DNA of 15,381 nt from Alphaproteobacteria bacterium (GTDB lineage Bacteria > Pseudomonadota > Alphaproteobacteria > UBA9219): the NCBI GenBank assembly GCA_028865155.1, contig JAGWKW010000008.1:1-15381 (forward strand), read 5' to 3'. Positions 1 through 7,607 of this stretch are shown here, one piece after another (positions within the stretch are counted from its first letter, which is position 1; the number at the start of each line of letters is the position of its first letter). Position numbers and translations under genes: made by a program. The notes under the pieces are model-generated. The model saw only the letters and a program-made list of their open reading frames with translations. It was not told the origin of the DNA and did not search any database.

Positions 1-962
1 CGTCGAAACTCGGCCTGCGCGCAGGGCATCATATCAGCGTCCGCGATTGCATCCTTGGTATCGTGACGGAGTCCGCCAACGATGCGGCGACGGTTTTGGG
101 CGAAGCGATCGGCGGCAGCGAGGCGAAGTTCGGCCGGATGATGACCATGCAGGCGCGCGCTCTCGGCATGACGAGGACTTTTTACCGCAACCCGTCCGGC
201 CTGCCCGACCCGAAGCAGGTCACGACTGCGCGCGATACGGCGATTTTGGCGGCGGCGCTGATTTATCACTACCCGGAATTTTACCATTACTTCGACATCG
301 ACGGGTTCACCTATCGCGGCGTCTATTTTCGCAATCACGATAATCTGAAATACCGCTATGCCGGCATGGACGGGCTCAAGACCGGCTATATCCGCGCGTC
401 GGGATTCAATCTCGCTTCTTCGGCCAAGCGCGACGGCATCAGATTGATCGGCGTTATTTTCGGCGGCAAATCGGCTCTGTCGCGCGACAATCGCATGGCG
501 CATTTACTCGATGCCGGATTCGCCAACGAGGAAGCCGAAAACCGCAGTGACCGTTTTGCGGCTGCGACCGGCGAGGGCGACGGCGACAATCCCGACAATG
601 AAGGCTATATCGCATTGCCGGCGAAAATCGGCATGGCTTCGTCGCCGCGCCGGGAATCGCCGAAGATCGTTCAGGCGGTGGTGCATGTCGAACAGCCTGC
701 GCCGCGCCGCGCCGCCAATGACAATTGGGGCGTGCAGATCGGCGCCTTTAGCGATGCCGCTATCGGGCGGCAGGCACTGGCCAGCCTTGTCGCGTCGATG
801 CCCGGCAGGCTCGGGCAGGCAGATAAAGTCGTGGAGCCGATTTCGGTCGGCGGCGTTTCGATGTATCGCGCGCGGCTGATGGCGATGAACGAGGAAACCG
901 CGCGGAGCCTGTGCGTGTACCTGATCCAGCACGGCCAAAGCTGCCTGACTGTCCAACCATGA
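1..962 (+). CDS. D-alanyl-D-alanine carboxypeptidase with C-terminal SPOR domain (5' end outside window)
   Basis: This is the 3' part of a low-molecular-weight penicillin-binding protein (peptidase S11, DacA/DacF type) that trims the terminal D-Ala from peptidoglycan stem peptides in the periplasm. The frame is open from base 3 and the first codons lie upstream, so signal peptide and catalytic SxxK are not visible. In the 319 visible residues the second active-site motif SAN is at about 24-26 and the KTG triad at about 126-128, in normal order and spacing. After a low-complexity linker, a region starting near residue 242 (WGVQIGAFS) to the end looks like a SPOR domain, which binds septal glycan strands lacking stem peptides. 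SPOR thus takes the place of the usual PBP5 C-terminal domain and membrane-anchoring helix. An in-frame GTG at 63 is not a real start because it lies between the catalytic motifs. The stop is TGA at 960-962. Family assignment is firm; the exact paralogue is not. Confidence 0.9.
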   Translation, partial: SKLGLRAGHHISVRDCILGIVTESANDAATVLGEAIGGSEAKFGRMMTMQARALGMTRTFYRNPSGLPDPKQVTTARDTAILAAALIYHYPEFYHYFDIDGFTYRGVYFRNHDNLKYRYAGMDGLKTGYIRASGFNLASSAKRDGIRLIGVIFGGKSALSRDNRMAHLLDAGFANEEAENRSDRFAAATGEGDGDNPDNEGYIALPAKIGMASSPRRESPKIVQAVVHVEQPAPRRAANDNWGVQIGAFSDAAIGRQALASLVASMPGRLGQADKVVEPISVGGVSMYRARLMAMNEETARSLCVYLIQHGQSCLTVQP

Positions 963-998
963 TTTTGTAAGTATTTGCTTGGACATGGTTTTAATTCG

Positions 999-1037
999 CC
1001 CAATAAATGCAAATAAGAATCATTTGCATTTATTGGG
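999..1037. promoter_or_regulatory. Perfect 16-bp-arm palindrome with a Fur-box-like core
   Basis: Arms 999-1014 and 1022-1037 are exact reverse complements separated by 7 nt. The 19 bases at 1009-1027, GCAAATAAGAATCATTTGC, match the classical 19-bp Fur consensus at 13 positions by my count. No T-run follows the hairpin on either strand, so an ordinary intrinsic terminator is unlikely. It lies 36 nt after the carboxypeptidase stop and about 60 nt before a doubtful small ORF. An operator for a Fur/Mur-type metal regulator is my inference; a structured RNA or another dimeric regulator's site is possible. Confidence 0.45.
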
Positions 1038-1059
1038 AAGGCAAGGCAGGATAGGGGGC

Positions 1060-1082
1060 TTTCCCTTTCCCTTTCCCTTTTT
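1060..1082. repeat. TTTCCC tandem polypyrimidine tract
   Basis: Three TTTCCC units run from 1060 to 1077 and are followed by a T5 run, giving an uninterrupted pyrimidine tract with mirror symmetry. The complementary strand carries three GGG runs, one short of a standard G-quadruplex. It sits directly before the doubtful ORF at 1101. It could be a hypermutable microsatellite or a structure-forming element; no function can be assigned from sequence. Confidence 0.5.
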
Positions 1083-1100
1083 CGTTCTTGCGGGTTTTCG

Positions 1101-1307
1101 ATGTTTGCGACGCGGCTCCAGGAATGTCAGGCCACCGATTATTTGCTGATCGCCCATGCGGAGACGGCTGTCGAAGTTTGCGCATGGCGTATCGCGCGGT
1201 GTCCGTGGCGCATCGAGGAGATCGAGACGCCGCACGGGCATCCCGAACCGCCGAGCGATAAAATTCTGTGCGATTTCTTTTGCCCGGTGACGTTGCGCCC
1301 GCGGTAA
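1101..1307 (+). CDS. Doubtful small ORF, 68 aa, unknown
   Basis: This is the only sizeable + strand frame in the 388-nt gap between the carboxypeptidase and rph. Codons in the middle of the frame look like those of neighbouring genes (many gcg, atc, gag and ccg). There is no recognisable ribosome binding site in front of the ATG, no signal peptide, no transmembrane segment and no family I recognise. The predicted protein has several Cys and Trp residues and ends in a basic tail. It could be a genuine small gene under the nearby palindrome, the remnant of a longer gene, or chance. I list it because otherwise the gap holds only the palindrome and the pyrimidine tract. Confidence 0.22.
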   Translation: MFATRLQECQATDYLLIAHAETAVEVCAWRIARCPWRIEEIETPHGHPEPPSDKILCDFFCPVTLRPR

Positions 1308-1350
1308 AGAGCGGCTATGAGCAGGGAGCCGTTCACATCAGGAAAAGATC

Positions 1351-2067
1351 ATGCGTCCTTCATCCCGCGCTTTCGACCAGCTTCGCCCCGTCACTTTCGA
1401 GCCGGGTTTCGCCAAGCATGCCGAAGGGTCGTGCCTGGTCAAATGCGGCGATACGCATGTTTTGTGTACCGCAAGCGTTGACGAAAAAGTTCCGCCCTTC
1501 TTGCGCAATACCGGGCTGGGCTGGGTCACGGCCGAATATGGCATGTTGCCGCGCGCGACTTCGACGCGCACCGACCGCGAAGCCGCCAAGGGCAAACAGT
1601 CGGGGCGCACGCAGGAAATCCAGCGTTTGATCGGGCGCAGTTTGCGCGCCGTTGTGGACAGGAAGCTGCTCGGCGAAATTCAGATCAAGGTCGATTGCGA
1701 CGTTTTGCAGGCCGACGGCGGCACGCGTACGGCGTCGATCACGGGCGGGTATGTCGCGCTGGCTTTGGCGTGCCGGTTTTTGATGAAGACCGGCAAGTTG
1801 AAGGCGAATCCGTTGACGGCGTCGGTGGCGGCGATTTCGTGCGGCATTTATAACGGCGAGGCGGTTCTGGATCTGGATTACGCGGAAGATTCCGCCGCCG
1901 AGACCGACGCCAATTTCGTTTTGACCGGCGCGGGGGGCATTGTCGAGATTCAGGGCACGGCCGAGAACGCGCCTTTTTCGGAAAGCCAGTTTCAGGCGAT
2001 GCTGAAGTTGGCGCAAAAAGGAATTGGGGAATTAACCGTATTGCAGAAGGACGTTTTGCCGGGCTGA
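1351..2067 (+). CDS. rph: Ribonuclease PH
   Basis: RNase PH is a phosphorolytic 3'-to-5' exoribonuclease that trims nucleotides downstream of the tRNA CCA end and takes part in RNA turnover in the cytoplasm as a hexameric ring. The 238-residue length is normal for the family. Visible signatures are the [19 protein letters not shown] block around residues 74-92, including the phosphate-binding Arg86, and the [11 protein letters not shown] block at 123-133 with the second conserved Arg126. The ATG is preceded by AGGAAA at a suitable distance, and the N-terminus (MRPSSR) is the standard one. The usual alphaproteobacterial partners (hrcA upstream, rdgB/hemW downstream) are absent; mreB follows after 88 nt instead. 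Identification is secure. Confidence 0.97.
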   Translation: MRPSSRAFDQLRPVTFEPGFAKHAEGSCLVKCGDTHVLCTASVDEKVPPFLRNTGLGWVTAEYGMLPRATSTRTDREAAKGKQSGRTQEIQRLIGRSLRAVVDRKLLGEIQIKVDCDVLQADGGTRTASITGGYVALALACRFLMKTGKLKANPLTASVAAISCGIYNGEAVLDLDYAEDSAAETDANFVLTGAGGIVEIQGTAENAPFSESQFQAMLKLAQKGIGELTVLQKDVLPG

Positions 2068-2149
2068 TTTCTTCCCTTGCCTTAAAGACGTTCCGGTGCC
2101 AAAAAGGCCGCCGGACTGTTCCGCCCGGATTCTTCTTTGCTTTGGGTAA

Positions 2150-3196
<1,047 letters not shown>

Positions 3197-3211
3197 GCAA
3201 AAGCGCAGAAT

Positions 3212-3243
3212 AAAAAAGCCCGGTTGTGAAGCCGGGTTTTTTT
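3212..3243. terminator. Bidirectional intrinsic terminator between mreB and the convergent gene
   Basis: The arms AAAAAAGCCCGG (3212-3223) and CCGGGTTTTTTT (3232-3243) pair over 12 bp with one G-U, around an 8-nt loop. The core is GC-rich and a T7 run ends it on the + strand. Read on the minus strand it also ends in a T6 run, so it can serve mreB from the left and the gene ending at 3259 from the right. Confidence 0.9.
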
Positions 3244-3258
3244 GTTTGCCGTATTTCT

Positions 3259-3852
3259 TTATGGCTGGGCGGTTATGATTCCATATTGTCTGTTTAGCCA
3301 GCCCATCACTTCCCGGTATCCGTCGGGATCGTTCAGGACGGCTTCGAGACGGTGGATTTTGACGCCGTTTTGGGCCAGAGCGGTTTTGACGCCGTGGTCG
3401 GGGTCGAAGCCGTCGAAATGCTTGCTGATCGCGCTGACGATCGCCAGTTCGCGCAGGATGGAATCGGGAAGCGGTTTTCTGTTGCTGATGCAGCGGTGGG
3501 AGCGGATGACCTCGCCCATGACGTCGACGCCTTCGCGGATGTCCGTGTTGATGCTGAGATTGCGAAATGCGTTCCATGCTTCGTCCGAAAAGGGGCGATG
3601 TGCGGTCACCGCCGTGAAAGACGGATTCTGGTTGCGCTTGTCGTGAAGGGCCGCATGGAAACGGATGAGGGAGGCGTGGATATCGGCGGTATCGATGGGC
3701 GGCACGGAAGCCGGCTTGTCGGGTTCCGCGGGAATGCTGCGAAGCGTTTGAAGGGCGTCGTAGCCGATATCGGTTGCAAGTTTCCTGACGGTCGAATGGC
3801 CTTGTCCGAAAATGCCGAGAATTTCAGCGAAAGGCGTCGCGGAACTTGTCAT
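3259..3852 (-). CDS. Hypothetical protein, 197 aa
   Basis: I do not recognise this family. The frame opens at 3921, but the ATG at 3850-3852 has AGGGAG six bases upstream and is the best start, giving 197 residues beginning MTSSATPFAEILG. There is no signal peptide or transmembrane segment, so a soluble cytoplasmic protein is likely. The N-terminal third resembles a short amphipathic helix pair (ILGIFGQGHSTVRKLATDIG) followed by a Pro-rich linker; the rest is mostly helical with many charged residues and scattered His. It converges on mreB and shares that gene's bidirectional terminator, and it is divergent from the small exported protein at 4066. The + strand frame through the same DNA lacks a ribosome site, so I prefer the minus strand. 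Function unknown. Confidence 0.75.
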   Translation of the reverse strand: MTSSATPFAEILGIFGQGHSTVRKLATDIGYDALQTLRSIPAEPDKPASVPPIDTADIHASLIRFHAALHDKRNQNPSFTAVTAHRPFSDEAWNAFRNLSINTDIREGVDVMGEVIRSHRCISNRKPLPDSILRELAIVSAISKHFDGFDPDHGVKTALAQNGVKIHRLEAVLNDPDGYREVMGWLNRQYGIITAQP

Positions 3853-3892
3853 GGCCGGCTCCCTATATGAATGGAGAAATAAAATCGGATTT

Positions 3893-3902
3893 ACGCTAGC
3901 GT
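3893..3902. repeat. 10-bp palindrome in a divergent intergenic region
   Basis: ACGCTAGCGT is a perfect palindrome in the 213-nt spacer between the divergent genes starting at 3852 (minus) and 4066 (plus), about 40 nt upstream of the minus-strand start. It could be an operator half of a promoter region, but a 10-bp palindrome can occur by chance. Confidence 0.2.
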
Positions 3903-4065
3903 TTTTTCGTTGCAAATACAACGGGGCCTTGCGTGCCGGGGTCCGGTTGCGCCCCCAAAATACCTCCGGCCTTCCACAATCCTGCCTTGATCTGCCGCCA
4001 GTCTGAACGGGCAGGGAGAACGGGCGTTCCGTCCGGTTCTTCCGGCCCCATCAAGGAGGCATCCC

Positions 4066-4371
4066 ATGAAATTGTCCGCCAAAAAACTGTTCGCATCTTT
4101 TGCGCTCGCCGCGATTTTGGGCGTCGCTTTCGCGACCCCCGCCCATGCCGATTGGGACGATCACGGCCGCGGATGGCGCGGCCATCGCGAATGGCATGAG
4201 CATGGCCATTATTGGCGCCGCGGCGACGACGATTGGCACGCGCGGGTCGTCGTCAGGCCGCCGGCTTATATCGTCGCGCCGGCCTGGCGCACGGTTTACG
4301 TCCAGCCGAACCCGATTTACGTCATGCCGCCTGCGCCGCCTTTCGGATTCTTCGCTTTCGGTTTCCGCTGA
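4066..4371 (+). CDS. Small exported His/Trp-rich protein
   Basis: The 101-residue product starts with a clear Sec signal peptide: a basic MKLSAKK, a hydrophobic stretch to about residue 24 and an AHA|DW cleavage site near residues 27-28. The start is fixed by a perfect AGGAGG seven bases before the ATG. The mature part begins with a His-, Trp-, Asp- and Arg-rich block (roughly residues 28-60, with HGRGWRGHREWHEHGHYW) and ends in a Pro/Tyr/Phe-rich tail with PPAYIV and PPAPPFGF. The composition suggests a periplasmic or envelope-associated protein, perhaps metal-binding through the His cluster, similar in style to small YXWGXW/PXPV-type envelope proteins. I cannot name a family. It has its own terminator and appears monocistronic. 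Confidence 0.8.
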   Translation: MKLSAKKLFASFALAAILGVAFATPAHADWDDHGRGWRGHREWHEHGHYWRRGDDDWHARVVVRPPAYIVAPAWRTVYVQPNPIYVMPPAPPFGFFAFGFR

Positions 4372-4400
4372 TTTTTCCCATTCCTGGCGAGGGAAAACTA

Positions 4401-4448
4401 CGCCTTCGCGCCTTTTCCTTGCGGGATGGGCGCGAAGGTGGATTTTTT
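4401..4448 (+). terminator. Intrinsic terminator of the small exported protein gene
   Basis: CGCCTTCGCGCC (4401-4412) pairs with GGCGCGAAGGTG (4429-4440) over 12 bp with one G-U, around a 16-nt loop, and is followed by GATTTTTTGG containing T6 at 4443-4448. It lies 30 nt after the stop of the gene at 4066. The large loop is unusual, but stem and T-run fit an intrinsic terminator. Confidence 0.7.
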
Positions 4449-4584
4449 GGCAGCGCTTCTGAGACATGAAGAATAGCCGCGAAGCAAGCGGCGCCGGATT
4501 CCCTTCAGGGGTTAATGCAGGGAGCAAAGGTCGCTCTCATCCTGCGCTATCAAGATAAAAGGCAACCGCTAATCCCGCCCCTGA

Positions 4585-4605
4585 CCCCTCCCGCAAGGGG
4601 AGGGG
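4585..4605. repeat. GC-rich REP-like hairpin
   Basis: CCCCTCCC (4585-4592) and GGGAGGGG (4598-4605) form an 8-bp stem around GCAAG. The layout (CCTCCC-GCAAG-GGGAGG within a pyrimidine-rich intergenic stretch) resembles short palindromic dispersed repeats common between genes in many proteobacterial genomes. No T-run follows. Only one copy lies in this window, so its repetitive nature is inferred. The rest of 4449-4703 holds nothing I can name. Confidence 0.45.
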
Positions 4606-4703
4606 AATGCCATTCTTCTTGCGGCGCGTGGGCTCTTTGACTCCAGGTTAAACCGCCGCCAATTTCTTTCGGGCTTTCGGCGCGGCGCGGTATATAAGCG
4701 GCT

Positions 4704-5364
4704 ATGGCTGAATTCCTGATTTCCCCCGGCCGGGTTTTTCTCGCGTTCGAATGTTTGATCCTGTTTGTCACGATGCCGCTTTTGATTTATGCGCATCCGA
4801 CCGTGCTGAACGTACATCTGACATTGTGGGGCGTGACCGCTTATGCTGCGCTGGTTCTGTCGCTGCTGCCCGATTTTTCGTGGCGCGCGGCGTGGCGCGG
4901 CAATGGCTGGACGAGGCGCGATATGTATATCGTCGCCGCGCGGTTCGCCGTTTCGGCAGTCGGCGTGATTGTGCTGGCGCGGCTCATCGATCCCAACGGA
5001 TTGTTCGCGTTTCCGGCGCAGCGGCCGGTTTTCTGGCTCGCAGTCATGCTGCTTTATCCGGTTTTGTCGGCGCTGCCGCAGGAGATCGTGTTTCGCAGCT
5101 TTTTCTTCCGCCGTTACGGCGCGGTGTTCCCGAATGTGGGTGCGATGCTGGCGGCAAGCGCGTGCGGCCTTCGGTTTCGTGCATATCGTGTTCCACAACC
5201 CGGTGTCGCCGCTGCTGGCGCTGATCTGCGGCTTTTTCCTCGCCGGGAGCTATATGCGCCATGCCAGCCTCAAAAAAGCGGCTATCGAACATGCGTTATA
5301 CGGCGATATGGTCTTTACGGCCGGACTTGGCGTATATTTCCTTGTCGGGCATCCTCATTTATAG
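4704..5364 (+). pseudogene. CPBP-family intramembrane metalloprotease, frameshifted
   Basis: Two overlapping reading frames together encode one CPBP (CAAX protease / bacteriocin-processing, Abi) family membrane protein. Frame one runs from the ATG at 4704 to about 5163, with several hydrophobic segments and the first catalytic motif PQEIVFRSFFFRRY (Glu127, Arg131). Frame two continues from about 5164 with AFGFVHIVFHNP, containing the second-motif His, and two further membrane segments to the TAG at 5362-5364. The whole span is 661 nt, one more than a multiple of three, consistent with a single extra base near 5160-5165. Without it the protein would be about 219 residues, normal for the family. 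The canonical EE of motif one reads QE here. Either a recent inactivating mutation or a sequencing error would explain it. Substrate unknown. A TATATA eight bases before the ATG is possibly a -10 element. Confidence 0.82.
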
Positions 5365-5379
5365 GTTCGGTGGTTTATT

Positions 5380-5760
5380 ATGCGTTCTCAGAGACAGCTT
5401 CGGGTCGGCGAAGAAATCCGCCATGCGCTGGCCTCCATTCTCATGCGCGGCGACGTGCCGTGGCCGCGGGATTTTTCGCCGCCGATCATCACCGTGACCG
5501 AGGTCCGGATCAGCCCCGACCTGAAAAACGCGACCGTGTTCGTCATGCCTTTGGGCGGCGAAAGGATGGCCGAGACGGTGCGCGTCATGAATGACGGCGC
5601 GGGCTTTTTCCGTTACGAGGTCGGCAAGGCGGTCAAGCTGCGCCATGTGCCGAAGATCAAGTTTTTGGCGGACGAGAGTTTCGACGCCGCGCAGCGCATC
5701 GAGGAGATTCTGCGCGATCCCGTCGTGGCCAAGGATTTGGGAAAGCGAAGCGGCGATTAA
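5380..5760 (+). CDS. rbfA: 30S ribosome-binding factor A
   Basis: RbfA is a single KH-like-domain protein that binds the immature 30S subunit near helix 1 of 16S rRNA and is needed for late 16S processing and growth in the cold. The 126-residue product shows the family layout: an N-terminal helix RQLRVGEEIRHALASIL, the strand ITVTEVRISPDLKNATVFV at about 39-57, and the C-terminal block LRHVPKIKFLADESFDAAQRIEEIL typical of RbfA. The start is 15 nt after the frameshifted CPBP gene, so the two are probably cotranscribed; the ribosome site is weak. It is not in the common infB-rbfA-truB arrangement. Its TAA shares bases with the stop of the convergent EAL gene. Confidence 0.96.
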   Translation: MRSQRQLRVGEEIRHALASILMRGDVPWPRDFSPPIITVTEVRISPDLKNATVFVMPLGGERMAETVRVMNDGAGFFRYEVGKAVKLRHVPKIKFLADESFDAAQRIEEILRDPVVAKDLGKRSGD

Positions 5761-7433
5761 GCGCGCTGGGGCTTGAGAACAGAGACCGTCGCCGACATTG
5801 CCTGGCCGGTTTCGGGCGGCGCCGGCAATTCGAGCGCGGGCTTGCCGAAATAATAGCCTTGCAGGTAATCGACACGCGCGCGCTTGAGCCAGTCCGCCAT
5901 ATCCGCCGTTTCGACGCCTTCGGCCACGGTCTGGATGCCGAGGCCGCGCGCCAGCTCGATCAGGACGGTGACGAGGTGCTGCTGTTCCTTGTTGACCATG
6001 ATGTCTTTGAGCAGATCCTTGTCGATCTTCATGATCGACAGGTGAAGTTCGCGCAAATAGCGGACCGAGGTTGCGCCCGCGCCGAAATCGTCCATCGAGA
6101 CGCGGCCGCCGAGCGCGCGCAGCGCGGCTATGAAGCGCTGGGTCTCGCCGATATCGGCGATGGCCGCCGTTTCGGTGATTTCGATGACGAGGCGTCGCGC
6201 GACGTCCGGGTGCGGCCCCAGCGTTTTTTGCAGATAGTCGGGCCAGTCGGCCTGCGACGCCGTCAGGCCGGAGATGTTGATGGCGAGATGGAGCCACGGC
6301 AGCGCTTTCATGTCGCGGATGGCGAAGTCGAGCACGAGCCGGTCGAGATCGACGGCGAGGCCCATCTGTTCGATCATCGGCACGAACAGCGCCGCGGCGA
6401 TGGGCTTGCCTTCGTCGTCGAACATGCGCACCAGCGCTTCGTAACAGGCGGGCAGGCCGGTGGCGGCGTCGATGATCGGCTGGTAGGCGAGGCGGAAGCC
6501 GTCATGTTTGAACGCATTCTTGATGCGTTCGCCGAGCTCCAGCAGCTGGCGGTTTTCCTGCGCGCGTTCGGGGCTGTCTATGTACTCGACGAAGCCGTTG
6601 GGGCCGCGCTGATGCGCCATGTGCAGCGCCTGTTCGGCGAAGATCATCGCTTCGTTGCCGCTTTTGGCTACCGTCGGCAGGCGCACGCCGCCGATCGAGA
6701 CCGTGATATGCAAAGGCGTGCCGGTGGCGACGATAGGCGTGTTGTGGAAATCCTGGATGATGCGTTCGGCCAGGCTTTGCAAATCGCCGCCGAGAGGTTC
6801 GGGTAAAAGTATGCCGAACACGTCGCCGCTGACGCGCCCGAGCGTGGCCCGTGCCGGCATGATCTGCGCGAGCCGCGCCGCGACGCCGCGCAGGACGGCA
6901 TCGCCGCCGTCGGTGCCGACGGCTTCGTTGACGAAAGACATTTTATCGACATTGACGACGAGGTAGGCGCCGGTGTGCCGCGCCATGCGCGCGTCTTCGA
7001 TCGCTTTGCCGAGCTGGGCGAGGATGACGCGGCGCTTGAAGCATCCGGTCAGGCTGTCGCGGTTGCGGGTGTCGGACGTGGCGGCGCCGCGCGCCGGATG
7101 GTCGATGATGCGCCACATGCCGCGTTGCCGCGACGGCCCGGCTTCGTCGTGGACGATCGTGCCGCGTTCGTGAACCCACAGGAAGCCCCCAGCCTGGGGC
7201 GCGATGCGGAACTGGCGGTCGATGGTTTTGGTCCCGCCGCCGAAGACGGCAGGCCTGTCGTCGGCATAGAGGGTCTGGTAAAGCGCCTGGGAATCGGACG
7301 GCGGCGACGGCGCGCCGCCGAATATTTTTGCCCAGTCCCCGAACCACGTGATCGCGTCGTTGCGCAGGTCCCAGTCATAGGCGATGTCGCCGGAGGCCGA
7401 CAGCAGACTGCTTATGTCGAGAGACTCGGTCAT
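5757..7433 (-). CDS. PAS-GGDEF-EAL protein, probable c-di-GMP phosphodiesterase
   Basis: With the ATG at 7431-7433 the protein has 558 residues; a GTG at 7481 or ATG at 7469 in frame would add up to 16 and none has a good ribosome site. Residues ~10-112 look like a PAS/PAC sensor (DIAYDWDLRNDAITWFGDWAKIFG; FLWVHERGTIV). A GGDEF domain spans ~125-285, but its signature reads SGDVF (202-206) and no RxxD inhibitory site is seen, so cyclase activity is unlikely. An EAL domain spans ~300-545 with the catalytic set intact: EAL at 332-334, Asn386, Glu421, DDFG at 448-451, Lys469, Glu505 and QGY at 525-527. The expected reaction is hydrolysis of cyclic di-GMP to pGpG in the cytoplasm, with the degenerate GGDEF perhaps binding GTP as an allosteric input. 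No transmembrane segment is seen. It lies downstream of the flagellar operon and may tune motility; that link is positional only. Confidence 0.92.
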   Translation of the reverse strand: MTESLDISSLLSASGDIAYDWDLRNDAITWFGDWAKIFGGAPSPPSDSQALYQTLYADDRPAVFGGGTKTIDRQFRIAPQAGGFLWVHERGTIVHDEAGPSRQRGMWRIIDHPARGAATSDTRNRDSLTGCFKRRVILAQLGKAIEDARMARHTGAYLVVNVDKMSFVNEAVGTDGGDAVLRGVAARLAQIMPARATLGRVSGDVFGILLPEPLGGDLQSLAERIIQDFHNTPIVATGTPLHITVSIGGVRLPTVAKSGNEAMIFAEQALHMAHQRGPNGFVEYIDSPERAQENRQLLELGERIKNAFKHDGFRLAYQPIIDAATGLPACYEALVRMFDDEGKPIAAALFVPMIEQMGLAVDLDRLVLDFAIRDMKALPWLHLAINISGLTASQADWPDYLQKTLGPHPDVARRLVIEITETAAIADIGETQRFIAALRALGGRVSMDDFGAGATSVRYLRELHLSIMKIDKDLLKDIMVNKEQQHLVTVLIELARGLGIQTVAEGVETADMADWLKRARVDYLQGYYFGKPALELPAPPETGQAMSATVSVLKPQRA

Positions 7434-7515
7434 AATAAAGGCGCGTTCTTGCTGGACATTTCGGCCCATTCTACGCGGCACAACCTTAATTTTTCATAAA
7501 ATAAGGCATGAAATA

Positions 7516-7587
7516 CCGGATCGAGGGCGGAATCCGGCCTGCGGAAGCCCGCTGCCCGCCTTTTACAAGGGAATCAAGGGGCAGCGG
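7516..7587. repeat. Two inverted repeats downstream of flgH
   Basis: In the 174-nt spacer between flgH and the EAL gene, CCGCTGCCC (7549-7557) pairs with GGGCAGCGG (7579-7587) over nine bases around a 21-nt loop, and CCGGAT (7516-7521) pairs with ATCCGG (7532-7537) around a 10-nt loop. The outer sequence is AT-rich toward the EAL gene (7482-7505). They could form a termination or processing structure after flgH, but neither has a proper T-run, so I do not call an intrinsic terminator. Confidence 0.35.
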
Positions 7588-7607
7588 ATTCCCGGACGCC
7601 ATAAATC

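Noticed and set aside
999..1037. Palindrome as the terminator of the carboxypeptidase gene
   Set aside because: Stem is AT-rich and followed by AAGGCAAGG, with no T-run on either strand.
1060..1082. G-quadruplex on the minus strand
   Set aside because: Only three GGG runs are regularly spaced; a fourth is missing.
3352..3870. Plus-strand 172-codon frame opposite the hypothetical protein gene
   Set aside because: No ribosome site, and composition typical of an antisense shadow; the minus-strand frame has AGGGAG before its ATG and a shared terminator.
4551..4605. CRISPR or tandem repeat array
   Set aside because: Only one hairpin copy is present, with no repeated units or spacers.
5859..6806. 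315-codon plus-strand frame within the EAL gene
   Set aside because: It is antisense to a gene with unmistakable PAS, GGDEF and EAL motifs; the translated product is rich in Arg, Asp and Gly as expected for a GC-rich shadow.
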